A stretch of 64,000 nucleotides of DNA from Parvibaculum sp. Lineage in GTDB: Bacteria > Pseudomonadota > Alphaproteobacteria > Parvibaculales > Parvibaculaceae. Position 1 is the stretch's first letter. Every line of letters starts with the position of its first letter. The notes beneath the pieces are model-generated. The model had not been told where the DNA came from and made no database searches. It saw only the letters and a list, made by a program, of their open reading frames with translations. The DNA lies in assembly GCA_017642695.1 (NCBI GenBank), contig JAEPQD010000001.1, positions 2,117,701-2,181,700 on the forward strand. The letters are read 5' to 3'. Shown piece by piece: positions 55,901 through 64,000 of the stretch. The position numbers and the translations under genes were made by a program.

Positions 55901-56537
55901 CATCGATAAATTCCGGATAGTGAACGCACCCGTGCTGGCAAACATCCTCACACTGGGCTCGCTGACGGGTATCGGCGATACGATGCGTGGCGAGGGCATC
56001 TTCTTCGACCGCCTCGAACTGCCGTTCGCCTTTACCGAAAGCCGCATCAATGTGACGGATGCGCGGATGTCCGGACCCGCCATCGGCCTAACGATGGAGG
56101 GACAGGTCGACCGGGCCGGCGACCTGATCGACATGGAGGGCACACTTGTTCCCGCCTACACGATCAACTCGTTCCTGGGCCAGGTGCCGGTTCTGGGGCC
56201 GATCATAGTTGGCCGAGAGGGCGAGGGCGTTTTCGCGATCACCTACAGTGTTCGCGGCAAGGCGGACGACCCCACCGTGGTCGTGAATCCGCTTTCGGCC
56301 ATTGCTCCGGGTTTCCTGCGGCGCATCTTCGAGTTCGGCAACACGCTGCCACCCGAGGCGAAGAAGGCCGCGCCGTCGGCAACCGAAAGCCCGGCAAAGC
56401 AGCTGGATTCGGGCGAAACGCCGCCTGCGCAAGGCGATGCCACTCCGCCTGCCGAACAGGGGAATGGTCCCATCGAGCCGGAGATCGAACCGGCGACGGA
56501 AGCGGTGCCCGGAATTTCTCCCGCAGTGCAAAACTGA
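52944..56537 (+). CDS. AsmA/YhdP-like envelope protein (DUF3971 and AsmA_2 regions)
   Basis: 1197 aa. One N-terminal helix (about 13-35), then a very long beta-rich periplasmic part. Features include WVGKNLTGGTLAGGTFDI (the DUF3971-type middle), repeated 20-30 residue beta-strand units, and a C-terminal AsmA_2 region with MEGQVDRAGDLIDMEGTLVPAY and INSFLGQVPVLGPII. Such proteins bridge inner and outer membrane and move phospholipids. The C-terminal ~60 residues are Pro/Glu/Ala-rich. The start is TTG 52944 with GAGGAG almost touching it; no ATG or GTG fits before the helix, so the start is less sure than the gene. Confidence 0.88.
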   Translation: MTYFLIRRTSKIALEIVGVAVAVTAVLLAVLAWRLSAGPVSVSILNQMIEDAARPSLQGGDLTIGDTILIWAAEERELSLRLSDVQLEGADGNEIARVPQLAFELSVPALFRGMLAPTSIDLYGVSATLLRRPDTGITLALAAAGETPQSDTSFVGPMLEALLDENDRSSPLGYLSRFGIKQARLYFVDEVNNVSFEAPTANVVIFRGDGGIAGMLNADFAVADTKAHLELNGFLPASADAARIDVSASDVVPAALARVSPAFEDYAIFDAPLFAQGEISIKRDGSLKSARLKLQSGTGQINLPEPWNASIPLEKAQGTVDIDGEARQVAVRELAFKAGPHEAAVSGNIVYRMGEGLNIAGASVDLTADSIHTEVPGFFEGPVDLEKLHVDADFDFDALTAKIDDLFIGTEGGGIRLSGSVADAERSPVVDVSGVIEPLPFDAFTAIWPLPLAKGAREWVGKNLTGGTLAGGTFDIDLAGGMIADAADHVPIPRERLRFEFFANGQTMKYLGELPPMENLDARGLIEGNRFDAWISSAVIKQEGRGDIAVSEGHFYADQLATKGAPGHIRFTVAGATADILTVLDREPLKLMSQFGLDPQTVAGSGRLTGALSLPLIKGVKMDDVEFSGTGHAEDVAIPGIQENLSVTSGSLDVDVTRAGLKASGPIVLNNAAELDLEWQEHFSRSVSPRSTYRLKGPLDEAGREALGLKLDEYVEGVTVIDATLMGDGRSVNRGSIRADLAGAVAKFTDAGWSKPAGVPAAVAFDLAMLEQGGYRISDFVLLGDEIETRGTFTLADGGRLIAADFPVVKLGEHNDFIFRAGPSENAALAMKITGRRFDARGVLSDFLSGGGDEGAAQDGETLTVPDLLTEEIADDPLRRTTLTADIEQAAGHHDTSFNGVTVQLVQVDGRTWSMHISATDEGGAPVTVNIGPDGNGVRTLAVSSTDAGAIFRALDFTRSIRGGALKAVGTYDDTAPGSPLSGMLSIDKFRIVNAPVLANILTLGSLTGIGDTMRGEGIFFDRLELPFAFTESRINVTDARMSGPAIGLTMEGQVDRAGDLIDMEGTLVPAYTINSFLGQVPVLGPIIVGREGEGVFAITYSVRGKADDPTVVVNPLSAIAPGFLRRIFEFGNTLPPEAKKAAPSATESPAKQLDSGETPPAQGDATPPAEQGNGPIEPEIEPATEAVPGISPAVQN

Positions 56538-56538
56538 T

Positions 56539-56583
56539 CTCCGCACATGTTTTTGGATTGCGGAGCGCTACTCCGCACATGTT
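56539..56583. repeat. Direct repeats spaced 32 bp over a likely promoter
   Basis: CTCCGCACATGTT occurs at 56539-56551 and 56571-56583. The second copy also pairs with GCGGAG (56560-56565), giving a hairpin. A promoter TTGCGG (56558-56563), 18 nt, TTATGA (56582-56587) overlaps the second copy. Three-helical-turn spacing suggests cooperative regulator binding. Confidence 0.6.
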
Positions 56584-56626
56584 ATGATGCCGCATCGCTA
56601 TTGACTGGGGATGGAAGGGAGGAGCC

Positions 56627-57760
56627 ATGTCCACCAATCAGAAGATGACGATGGATGCCGCCTATGAGGCGGTCGCGCCGGACGACTTTCCGGCCATGAT
56701 GGAGATCGATCGCTACGGCAATCGCTCCACCGCTTTCGACAAGATCATCTCCGCGACCCATGACCACTTCTGGGATCCGCTGGACGACAAGTATGTCGAC
56801 TTCTCGCAGCCTTGGGATCTCGAGAACGATCTCCTGATGCCGGCCGACTTCAACATGGAATTGAAGACGGCGGTCTCCGACAAGCTGGACGAGAAGCAGA
56901 AGGTCTATCTCGTCAACGAGAGCGTGCGCTGGACCATGTCGTCCATCCTGCATGGCGAGCAGGGCGCGCTCGCGCTCTCCGCGAGCCTCTGCCACATCCT
57001 GAAGGACCCGGGCGCACAGGAATACGCCGCGAACCAGACGCGCGAGGAAGCACGTCACGTCACCGGCTTCGCCCGCTACGTGCAGGCGCGCTGGGGCAAG
57101 CCGAAGCCCTGCGGCGTGGTGCTCGAAAAGCTGCTCTGCGAAATCGTCGCGACGCCGCTCGTCTGGAAGAAGCTCGTCGGCATGCAGATGATCGTGGAAG
57201 GGCTCGCCATGGGTACCTTCGCGACCTTCTACGCGAAGACGAACGACCCCTTGATGCGCCGTCTCATGCAGCTCGTGATGACCGACGAGGCTTTCCACCA
57301 CAAGTTCGGGAAGATCTGGGCGGATCGTACCGTGCCGAACCTGCCGGCGGCGGAACGCGACCTGATCGAGGACTGGGCGCTTGAAGTCTTCATGACGCTG
57401 ATGCGCAATTCGACCGGCCCCGAGCAGAAGAAGGAAATCTACGAGCGGATCGGTCTCGACTGGCGCTGGGTGCAGGGCGCGCTTGCCGAAGCGCTCACCG
57501 ACAAGAACATGCGGCGCGAGCTGCAGGAGTCGACCAATGTTTTCCGCGTGCTCATCAAGACGCTGGTGAAGGCCGGCATCGTGACGAGCCGCACGGCGCC
57601 GATGTACGCCGCCTATGTGGACATGGCCGAACTCTATGGCGAAGGCGACCGCATGGTCGGCGACGACATTGCCGAGGAAGGCATCAAGTATCTGCAGCAG
57701 TTGAACGGCGCGGGCGGCGATGCCGCGATCTTCGCCCTTGGCGCAACGGCAGCGGAATAG
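56627..57760 (+). CDS. Ferritin-like diiron-carboxylate protein of unknown substrate
   Basis: 377 aa. A complete carboxylate-bridged diiron set is visible: E111 (HGEQ), E141-x2-H144 (EEARH), E191 (MIVEGLA), E221-x2-H224 (TDEAFHH). This is the class of R2-like, acyl-ACP-desaturase-like and AurF-like oxygenases; length and lack of nearby partners do not decide among them. No signal or membrane segment. It has its own promoter region and terminator, thus a single-gene unit. A ferredoxin or reductase partner would be expected elsewhere. Confidence 0.85.
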   Translation: MSTNQKMTMDAAYEAVAPDDFPAMMEIDRYGNRSTAFDKIISATHDHFWDPLDDKYVDFSQPWDLENDLLMPADFNMELKTAVSDKLDEKQKVYLVNESVRWTMSSILHGEQGALALSASLCHILKDPGAQEYAANQTREEARHVTGFARYVQARWGKPKPCGVVLEKLLCEIVATPLVWKKLVGMQMIVEGLAMGTFATFYAKTNDPLMRRLMQLVMTDEAFHHKFGKIWADRTVPNLPAAERDLIEDWALEVFMTLMRNSTGPEQKKEIYERIGLDWRWVQGALAEALTDKNMRRELQESTNVFRVLIKTLVKAGIVTSRTAPMYAAYVDMAELYGEGDRMVGDDIAEEGIKYLQQLNGAGGDAAIFALGATAAE

Positions 57761-57840
57761 CACAGGGAAAGCGGCAGCAAATAGCCGCGAGAACGCCTAA
57801 GCAAGAAGAAGAAAGAGAAGAATAAGGGAGCGTTCAGGAA

Positions 57841-57879
57841 CTGGCCCTCACCCGGAGACGGGGAGGGCCAGCGTTTTTT
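57841..57879 (+). terminator. Terminator after diiron gene
   Basis: CTGGCCCTC (57841-57849) and GAGGGCCAG (57863-57871) form a 9-bp stem, followed by CG and six T (57874-57879). It lies 80 nt past the stop, just before the convergent tyrS stop. Confidence 0.88.
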
Positions 57880-57884
57880 CGGGC

Positions 57885-59135
57885 TCAGCTTTTCGGCTTC
57901 AGCAGCACATGCTTCTTCTTGCCGAGCGAGAGCTTGATGACGCCTTCGCTGGTGAGGTCGTCGCCTGCGAGCACCATCTTCTCGTCGCCGATTTGAGCAT
58001 CGTTGACACGCACCGCGCCGCCCTTGATCTGGCGCCGTGCATCGCTGGTCGAGGAGCAGAGCCCCGCCTGCACCAGCGCGGTGAGAAGGCCGAGGCCGGT
58101 CTCGAAGGCCTCGATCTCGACCGTCGGCATGTCGGCACTGATCGCGCCTTCCTCGAAGGCGGTACGCGCGGCATTCGCCGCTTTCTCCGCTTCCGCGCGG
58201 CCATGCGCCATTGCGGTCGCTTCGGTGGCGAGAACCTTCTTCGCCTCGTTCACTTCCGAACCTTCGAGCTTTTCGAGACGTGCGATCTCGTCGAGCGGGA
58301 GCTCGGTGAAGAGCTTCAGGAAGCGGCCGACATCGGCGTCCTCGGCGTTCCGCCAGTACTGCCAGTAGTCGTAGGGCGAGAGCATGTCGGCGTTAAGCCA
58401 GACAGCGCCCGACGCTGTCTTGCCCATCTTCGCACCGGATGAGGTCGTGAGCAGCGGACTCGTCAAGCCGTAGAGCGATGAGCCGTCGGCGCGGCGTCCG
58501 AGCTCGATGCCGTTGACGATATTGCCCCATTGGTCGGATCCGCCCATCTGCAGCGTACAGCCGTACTTCCGGTTCAGCTCCACGAAGTCATAGGCCTGAA
58601 GGATCATGTAATTGAATTCGAGGAAGGACAGGTTTTGCTCGCGGTCGAGCCGGATCTTGACGCTGTCGAAGGAGAGCATCCGATTGACGGAAAAGTGCCG
58701 CCCGTAATCGCGCAGGAAATCAATGTAGTGGAGATCGTCCAGCCAATCGCGGTTGTTCACCATGACGGCATCGGTCTTGCCATTGCCGAAAGTGAGGAAC
58801 TTCGCGAACACCGCCTTGATGCCGTTGAGGTTCTCATCGATCTTCTCGTCGGTGAGGAGCGGCCGTGCATCGTCGCGGAAGCTCGGATCGCCGATGCGGG
58901 TGGTGCCGCCACCCATCAGTGCGATTGGCCTGTGGCCCGCCTTCTGGAGCCAACGCAGCAGCATGATCTGGACGAGGCTTCCCGCATGAAGACTGGGCGC
59001 CGTCGCATCGAAGCCGATATATCCCGTCACGATTTTCTCCACGGCGGCCTCGTCGATGCCCTCGGCATCGGAAAGCTGGTGGATGAAGCCGCGCGTTTCG
59101 AGTTCGCGCAGAAAATCGGATTTGTAGCTGGACAT
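57885..59135 (-). CDS. tyrS: Tyrosyl-tRNA synthetase
   Basis: Class I synthetase, 416 aa. Tyr/ATP site with [15 protein letters not shown] (HIGH-like: HAGS), [11 protein letters not shown] and KMSKS-like [10 protein letters not shown]-terminal S4 RNA-binding domain ([22 protein letters not shown]). ATG 59135 was chosen where homology starts (MSSYKSDFL). It is divergent from anmK with 82 bp between starts. Confidence 0.97.
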   Translation of the reverse strand: MSSYKSDFLRELETRGFIHQLSDAEGIDEAAVEKIVTGYIGFDATAPSLHAGSLVQIMLLRWLQKAGHRPIALMGGGTTRIGDPSFRDDARPLLTDEKIDENLNGIKAVFAKFLTFGNGKTDAVMVNNRDWLDDLHYIDFLRDYGRHFSVNRMLSFDSVKIRLDREQNLSFLEFNYMILQAYDFVELNRKYGCTLQMGGSDQWGNIVNGIELGRRADGSSLYGLTSPLLTTSSGAKMGKTASGAVWLNADMLSPYDYWQYWRNAEDADVGRFLKLFTELPLDEIARLEKLEGSEVNEAKKVLATEATAMAHGRAEAEKAANAARTAFEEGAISADMPTVEIEAFETGLGLLTALVQAGLCSSTSDARRQIKGGAVRVNDAQIGDEKMVLAGDDLTSEGVIKLSLGKKKHVLLKPKS

Positions 59136-59217
59136 CTCTATGGCTCGGGGTTTCGGTAGGCTTGAAAGCGCGGCTGGTGTATCACGCTTTGGGCAGGGGC
59201 AAAACGGATAAAGACCC

Positions 59218-60333
59218 ATGATTCGCGCCCTCGGGCTCATGAGTGGCACTTCGCTTGACGGCATCGACGCCGCCATCATTGAAACGGATGGCGAAGGCGC
59301 GGTGCGGCCGGGACCATCAACTTTCGTTGCCTACAAGCCCGAAGAGCGGAAGCTCCTGAGCCTTGCGCTGGAGGCTGCGAAGGCCTGGCAGCCGCATGAG
59401 CCGGTGCCCGAGGAGATCGCCGAAGCCGAGCGCCATTTCACACTGGCGAACGCACTCGCCGTGCGGCAGCTCCTTGCAGAGGCGGAGTTGAAGCCTGCCG
59501 ACATTTCCATCATCGGTTTTCACGGCCAGACGGTGCTGCACCAGCCGGAGCGCCGGCGAACCGTTCAGATCGGGCTTGGCGATGTGTTGGCGCGTCTCAC
59601 CGGGATCGATGTCGTGAATGATTTCCGATCCGCGGATGTTGCCGCGGGCGGGCAGGGCGCGCCTCTGGTGCCGCTCTACCATCAGGCGCTTGCGAAGAGC
59701 GCCGGCCTCACGGAATCCGTTGCCATCGTGAATATCGGCGGCGTCGGCAATGTAACCTATGTGGGAACGGACGGTGCGCTCATCGCCTTCGACACGGGGC
59801 CTGGGAATGCGTTGATCGACGACTGGGCAATGGAGAAGACCGGAGAGCCGGTGGACCGTGACGGTGCGCTCGCGAGCAGCGGCGAAGTGGACATGGATGT
59901 CCTCGAACGCCTGATGGACCATCCCTTTTTCGAGGCGCCGCCGCCCAAATCGCTCGACCGCTTCTCCTTTTCGCCCGAAGAGGTGAGACATCTCTCCGCG
60001 CCGGATGGCGCGGCAACGCTGACGGCTTTCACGGTGGAAGCCATTGCGCGCGGTCTCGCCCATGTGCCGGGCGTGCCATCGCGCTTCGTCGTTTGCGGCG
60101 GCGGGCGCCACAACCCCGTGCTGATGTCGATGCTGAACAAGCGCCTGCAGGGCGGCGTACTACCGGCGGAAGACCTCGGCTGGCGCGGCGACGATATCGA
60201 GGCGGAAGCCTTCGCCTATCTTGCTGTCCGCTCGCTCCGGGGCATGCCGCTGAGCCTGCCCGGAACGACGGGTGTGCCGGAGCCGATGCCCGGTGGACGG
60301 CTCCACCGGGCGGGCAAAGTTCTCACGGACTAG
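59218..60333 (+). CDS. anmK: Anhydro-N-acetylmuramic acid kinase
   Basis: Phosphorylates and hydrolyses 1,6-anhydroMurNAc in peptidoglycan recycling. 371 aa. N-terminal [15 protein letters not shown] phosphate loop, [31 protein letters not shown] and [13 protein letters not shown] are family signatures. It is divergent from tyrS, as in many proteobacteria. Confidence 0.97.
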   Translation: MIRALGLMSGTSLDGIDAAIIETDGEGAVRPGPSTFVAYKPEERKLLSLALEAAKAWQPHEPVPEEIAEAERHFTLANALAVRQLLAEAELKPADISIIGFHGQTVLHQPERRRTVQIGLGDVLARLTGIDVVNDFRSADVAAGGQGAPLVPLYHQALAKSAGLTESVAIVNIGGVGNVTYVGTDGALIAFDTGPGNALIDDWAMEKTGEPVDRDGALASSGEVDMDVLERLMDHPFFEAPPPKSLDRFSFSPEEVRHLSAPDGAATLTAFTVEAIARGLAHVPGVPSRFVVCGGGRHNPVLMSMLNKRLQGGVLPAEDLGWRGDDIEAEAFAYLAVRSLRGMPLSLPGTTGVPEPMPGGRLHRAGKVLTD

Positions 60334-60338
60334 AAGGT

Positions 60339-60995
60339 TCAGCCTTTTTCCGGACCTTCGGACAGGCGCTTGTCGAGATAGGCACCGACCGTCGCGGCGA
60401 GCGGTTCCAGCTTCGACTCGAAGAAATGGTTCGCACCATCGACCGTCGCATGCTCGATGGTGATGCCCTTCTGCGTCTTGAGACGCTCGACGAGCTTCAG
60501 CACATCGGCCTGCGGGGCGACCTGGTCGATTCCGCCATTGATGATGATGCCGGACGAGGGGCAGGGCGCGAGGAACGAGAAGTCATACATGTTGGCGGGG
60601 GGCGCAACCGAGATGAAGCCCTCGATCTCAGGGCGGCGCATCAGTACCTGCATCGCGATCCAGGCGCCGAAGGAGAAGCCGCCGATCCAGCACTGCGAGG
60701 CGTCAGAGTTCTGCGACTGGAGCCAGTCCAGCGCGGCGGCGGCATCGGACAATTCGCCTATGCCGGAGTCGAAGGAGCCCTGGCTGCGCCCGACACCACG
60801 GAAATTGAACCGGAGCACCGAAAAGCCCCTGTTCACGAAGGCCTGGAACAGCGCATAGGTGACAGGGTTGTTCATGGTCCCGCCAAACTGCGGATGCGGA
60901 TGCAGAACCAGCGCGACAGGGGAATTGGCTTTCTTGCTGTGATGGTAGCGGCCTTCGATGCGGCCGGCTGGACCATTGAAAATCACTTCAGGCAT
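60339..60995 (-). CDS. Alpha/beta hydrolase (serine hydrolase, dienelactone-hydrolase-like clan)
   Basis: 218 aa. Nucleophile elbow GFSFG, oxyanion tract LHPHPQFGGTMNN (HPHP), and a late GANHFFESKL supplying the catalytic His. This compact group, with an HPHP.. start and RFNFRGVGRSQG, is common in alphaproteobacteria and has no assigned substrate. It is convergent with anmK (5 nt). Confidence 0.88.
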   Translation of the reverse strand: MPEVIFNGPAGRIEGRYHHSKKANSPVALVLHPHPQFGGTMNNPVTYALFQAFVNRGFSVLRFNFRGVGRSQGSFDSGIGELSDAAAALDWLQSQNSDASQCWIGGFSFGAWIAMQVLMRRPEIEGFISVAPPANMYDFSFLAPCPSSGIIINGGIDQVAPQADVLKLVERLKTQKGITIEHATVDGANHFFESKLEPLAATVGAYLDKRLSEGPEKG

Positions 60996-61302
60996 GTCTG
61001 GGTCAGTCTTGAGCTATGAGGATGGAGTGGGCAGCCGGTCATTTCCCACTGAAAATGTGGGTTAAATTTCCTGCTAAAAACCGCCAATTCCTCTGGAAAA
61101 TCCGTCGCGAAGTGTTAAGTAGTTGACTGCGACGCTAGGAAATTCTATCGCCTTGCGTCGGAAGCCTTTGGCCACCCGACCGTTTCGGCGCAAATCCGCA
61201 GAAAACGGGCAAGGCTGGCGATGGGCGCACGTTCTTAACACAGGCGACGGCAGGTTGTGCAACCTTTTGACCGCCGCGCCCTTGTCACGAAGGAGCAGGC
61301 TC
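60996..61302. other. 307-bp upstream region of the iscR-suf operon
   Basis: Holds the iscR promoter (61123-61151) and a short inverted repeat CCCAC-TGAAAAT-GTGGG (61045-61061). The AT-rich part (61040-61090) probably carries control sites for the divergent hydrolase and iscR. No canonical IscR type-1 box could be drawn with confidence. Confidence 0.4.
61123..61151 (+). promoter_or_regulatory. Candidate iscR promoter
   Basis: TTGACT, 17 nt, TATCGC. A good -35 and spacing; start codon about 150 nt downstream, leaving a long leader. Confidence 0.5.
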
Positions 61303-61764
61303 GTGAAGCTCACCACGAAGGGGCGTTACGCCGTTATGGCGATGGCCGACCTCGCCCGCCATTCGAGCGGCAGTCCGGTGGCACTCGCCGAAATCGCGGA
61401 CCGGCAGGAGATTTCCCTATCCTATCTGGAACAGCTCTTCGCAAAGCTCCGCAGGGGCGATCTGGTGAAAAGCGTGCGCGGGCCTGGTGGCGGTTATCTG
61501 CTGTCGCGCGAAGCGGACGACATCCGCATCTCCGACGTCATTCTGGCGGTCGACGAGCCGATCAAGGCGACTCGCTGCGAATTGGGTTCGCCGAAAGGCT
61601 GCCTGCCCTCGTCGGGCCGCTGCATCACCCACGATCTCTGGGAAGGGTTAAGCCACCAGATTCAGCTCTACCTGGGTTCGGTTTCTCTCGGTGATGTCAT
61701 AAACGGCCGCATTGCCGAGCAGCAGAGCTTCGGACGGCAGCCCGCGCTCAATGCGGCTGACTGA
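61303..61764 (+). CDS. iscR: Rrf2-family iron-sulfur regulator IscR
   Basis: 153 aa. Winged helix with KLTTKGRYAVMAMADLA and ISLSYLEQLFAKLRRGDLV, then a 2Fe-2S loop with C92, C100 and C107 and H110 (RCELGSPKGC, GRCITH). Spacing is 2 and 1 residues longer than in E. coli IscR (C92, C98, C104). Controls iron-sulfur biogenesis; here it heads the suf operon, a usual alphaproteobacterial arrangement. GTG 61303 is supported by AAGGAG about 8 nt upstream. Confidence 0.94.
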   Translation: MKLTTKGRYAVMAMADLARHSSGSPVALAEIADRQEISLSYLEQLFAKLRRGDLVKSVRGPGGGYLLSREADDIRISDVILAVDEPIKATRCELGSPKGCLPSSGRCITHDLWEGLSHQIQLYLGSVSLGDVINGRIAEQQSFGRQPALNAAD

Positions 61765-61795
61765 ACGGCAGCCGGCAGGACGGGCAGTAGAAGTA

Positions 61796-62995
61796 ATGAC
61801 GGCGAAACGCGCCTATATGGACCACAATGCGACGACGGATCTGCGCCCTGAAGCACGGGCAGCGGCGTTGTATGCGATGGAGGTCCTCGGAAATCCGTCC
61901 TCGGTGCATGCCGAGGGGAGGGCGGTGCGTGCAATCGTCGAACGGGCGCGGGACGAGGTTGCGGCTCTTGCCGGTGCGAAGCCTTCGGAACTCGTCTTTA
62001 CAAGCGGCGGCACTGAAGCGGCACGGCTTGCCTTTCATGCTGCGGAGGCGGCGCAGGGCGTGGAGCGCTTGATCGTCTCTGCGGTCGAGCATGATGCGGT
62101 TCGGGCATCTGCCGAGGTCTCGGGTTTGCCCGTCGATATTCTGCCGGTGGATGAAGACGGCAGGGCTGACCTCGCCGCGCTCAAGGCATTGCTCGAGACA
62201 TCGGACAAGCGTGCGCTTGTTGCTCTGATGTTCGCGAACAACGAGACAGGCGTCATCCAGCCCGTCGCGGAGGCGGCGGCCATTGCACATGAAACGGATT
62301 CGCTCCTGCTCTGCGATGCCGTTCAGGCGGCAGGCAAGACGCCTCTAGATTTTGTGGCTTTGGATGCGGACATGATGATGCTCGGTGGCCACAAGATTGG
62401 CGCGCCGCTTGGTGTCGGCGCGCTTGTCCTCCGCGAGGGGCTGCCTTTCGCAACGCTTGCCGTAGGAGGTGGACAGGAGATGCGTCGCCGGGCGGGCAGT
62501 GAGAATGTTTCCGGTATTGCCGGGTTCGGCGCAGCGGCTCGGGCTGCACTCGAAGGTCTTGAAGCCTTCGCGAAGCTTGGTCATCTGCGGGACAGTATGG
62601 AAGAGGAAATCGCGAGCATCGCGCCCGACGTCCGCTTCTTTGGCAAAGGCGCAGAGCGTCTGCCGAACACGAGCTATCTCTCGGCACCGGGCCTCAATGC
62701 AGAGACGCTTCTGATGATGCTCGACCTTGACGGCATCGCGGTCAGCGCAGGTGCAGCGTGTTCGTCAGGCAAGATCGGTCAGCCGCGTGTACTCGACGCG
62801 ATGCGTGTTCCCGGCGAGTTGTCGTTGGGTGCGGTTCGCGTGAGCCTGGGATGGACGAGTGAAGCGCGGGATGTGGACCAATTCGTTGAGAGCTGGTCTC
62901 GCGCCTATGAGCGCGCACGCGCGAAAACGAAAATGAACGCAAATGTAGCCGCGAGCGTAACAACGGATACGCCGCTTGCGGCGGTGGAGAGTTGA
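61796..62995 (+). CDS. Cysteine desulfurase (NifS/IscS-like)
   Basis: PLP enzyme donating sulfur for Fe-S clusters. 399 aa. YMDHNATT start, H99 (VEHDAV), PLP lysine K200 (GGHKIG) and persulfide cysteine C322 (AGAACSSGK). The active-site loop ACSSGK is of the group I (IscS/NifS) type. ATG 61796 follows the iscR stop by 31 nt; the next gene sufB starts 1 nt after its stop. A second SufS-type enzyme is often found later in such operons. Confidence 0.93.
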   Translation: MTAKRAYMDHNATTDLRPEARAAALYAMEVLGNPSSVHAEGRAVRAIVERARDEVAALAGAKPSELVFTSGGTEAARLAFHAAEAAQGVERLIVSAVEHDAVRASAEVSGLPVDILPVDEDGRADLAALKALLETSDKRALVALMFANNETGVIQPVAEAAAIAHETDSLLLCDAVQAAGKTPLDFVALDADMMMLGGHKIGAPLGVGALVLREGLPFATLAVGGGQEMRRRAGSENVSGIAGFGAAARAALEGLEAFAKLGHLRDSMEEEIASIAPDVRFFGKGAERLPNTSYLSAPGLNAETLLMMLDLDGIAVSAGAACSSGKIGQPRVLDAMRVPGELSLGAVRVSLGWTSEARDVDQFVESWSRAYERARAKTKMNANVAASVTTDTPLAAVES

Positions 62996-62996
62996 T

Positions 62997-64000
62997 ATGG
63001 CAGCCGTACGGGAAACCGTCGAAACCGTTGGTGAAGTGGAGAAGTACAAATACGGCTTCTTCACCGACATCGAATCCGAAAAGGCTCCTCTGGGCCTGAC
63101 GGAGGATACGGTTCGCTTCATTTCGGCGAAGAAGAACGAGCCTGCATGGTTGCTTGAATGGCGTCTCGCGGCTTTCCGCCGCTGGTTGACAATGACGGAG
63201 CCGACCTGGGCAAAGGTGAGCTATCCGCCGATTGATTTTCAGGATGCCTATTATTATTCGGCGCCGAAGCAACAGGCGAAGCTCGACAGCCTCGACCAGG
63301 TCGACCCGAAACTGCTCGAAACCTACGAGAAGCTGGGCATTCCGCTGACCGAGCAGAAGATGCTGGCGGGCGTTGCGGTGGATGCCGTGTTCGACAGCGT
63401 TTCGGTGGTCACGACCTTCAAGGAGAAGCTTGCGGAAGCGGGCGTGATCTTCTGCCCGATGTCGGAAGCGGTCGCGAAGCATCCCGAACTCGTGAAGAAA
63501 TATCTGGGCTCGGTGGTGCCGACGTCGGATAATTTCTATGCGACGCTGAATTCTGCGGTCTTCTCGGAAGGCTCCTTCGTTTACATCCCCGAAGGTGTGC
63601 GCTGCCCGATGGAGCTCTCCACTTATTTCCGCATCAACGAGAAGCAGACGGGCCAGTTCGAGCGCACCCTCATCATCGCCGAGAAAGGCTCCTATGTGAG
63701 TTATCTCGAGGGATGCACGGCGCCGCAACGCGACGAGAACCAGCTGCATGCGGCGGTGGTCGAGCTCGTCGCGCTCGACGATGCCGAGATCAAGTATTCG
63801 ACCGTGCAGAACTGGTTTCCCGGCGACGAGGAAGGCAAAGGCGGCGTCTACAATTTCGTGACGAAGCGTGGCGACTGCCGCGGCGCCAACTCGAAGATAT
63901 CCTGGACGCAGGTCGAGACCGGTTCGGCAATCACCTGGAAGTATCCGAGCTGCATCCTGCGCGGCGACAATTCGCGTGGTGAATTCTATTCGATCGCGAT
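62997..64000 (+). CDS. sufB: Fe-S cluster scaffold complex subunit SufB (3' truncated by window)
   Basis: Scaffold component of SufBCD. The frame is open to the window end (334 codons seen of about 490). It contains [56 protein letters not shown] and [20 protein letters not shown], all SufB signatures. ATG 62997 is preceded by GGTGGAG. The sufC/sufD genes are expected just outside. Confidence 0.97.
   Translation, partial: MAAVRETVETVGEVEKYKYGFFTDIESEKAPLGLTEDTVRFISAKKNEPAWLLEWRLAAFRRWLTMTEPTWAKVSYPPIDFQDAYYYSAPKQQAKLDSLDQVDPKLLETYEKLGIPLTEQKMLAGVAVDAVFDSVSVVTTFKEKLAEAGVIFCPMSEAVAKHPELVKKYLGSVVPTSDNFYATLNSAVFSEGSFVYIPEGVRCPMELSTYFRINEKQTGQFERTLIIAEKGSYVSYLEGCTAPQRDENQLHAAVVELVALDDAEIKYSTVQNWFPGDEEGKGGVYNFVTKRGDCRGANSKISWTQVETGSAITWKYPSCILRGDNSRGEFYSIA

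Overview
This 64 kb window is GC-rich, densely packed chromosomal core DNA from an alphaproteobacterium. Markers pointing there are a complex I accessory subunit of the NDUFA12 type, the mlaD-DUF2155 pair next to aat-accC-accB-aroQ, a bactofilin overlapping an M23 peptidase gene, an IscR-cysteine desulfurase-SufB cluster, a B12-dependent ribonucleotide reductase, and an AspRS with the sequence pattern of non-discriminating enzymes. My best guess is Parvibaculum or a close relative; this is inference from gene content and not a database match. I see no rRNA or tRNA genes, CRISPR arrays, prophage or insertion sequences.

Layout. 1-10.1 kb: 5'-truncated exopolyphosphatase, RNase D and divergent aspS, a host-attachment-family protein, a secreted fasciclin-domain protein, a membrane protein of unknown function, a CPA1-type cation/proton antiporter and a hybrid histidine kinase. 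10.1-15.4 kb: a hairpin-rich 557-base gap, then nrdJ on the minus strand and a divergent CheY-like regulator. 15.5-21.2 kb: NDUFA12-like protein, mlaD, DUF2155, the minus-strand run aroQ-accB-accC-aat, and thiS-thiG. 21.2-31.6 kb: universal stress protein with a SulP transporter, DUF2254 membrane protein, GPH-family transporter divergent from a GntR/FCD regulator, MDR oxidoreductase, fatty-acid desaturase, DsbA-like oxidoreductase and a BepA-like M48 protease. 31.9-44.2 kb: GGT-like lipoprotein, RNase E, and an envelope cluster (AMIN amidase, DUF305 protein, PBP1A), then an HI0933-type flavoprotein and prfB. 44.2-52.8 kb: a large choice-of-anchor-D autotransporter divergent from a LysR regulator, bactofilin/M23, DUF455 and Bcp. 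52.9-64 kb: AsmA/YhdP-like protein, a ferritin-like diiron protein, tyrS/anmK, an alpha/beta hydrolase and the start of the suf operon, cut by the window edge inside sufB.

The clearest unusual signals are: a flavoprotein gene at 41762 that has no ATG, GTG or TTG start and seems to begin at a CTG overlapping the PBP1A stop codon; a textbook programmed +1 frameshift in prfB; a structured unexplained gap at 10147-10703; near-perfect inverted repeats between the autotransporter and LysR genes and upstream of the hybrid kinase; and 32-bp-spaced direct repeats lying on the likely promoter of the diiron protein. I did not find a convincing wholly new multi-gene system. The window is mainly housekeeping genes with some poorly characterised envelope and diiron proteins.
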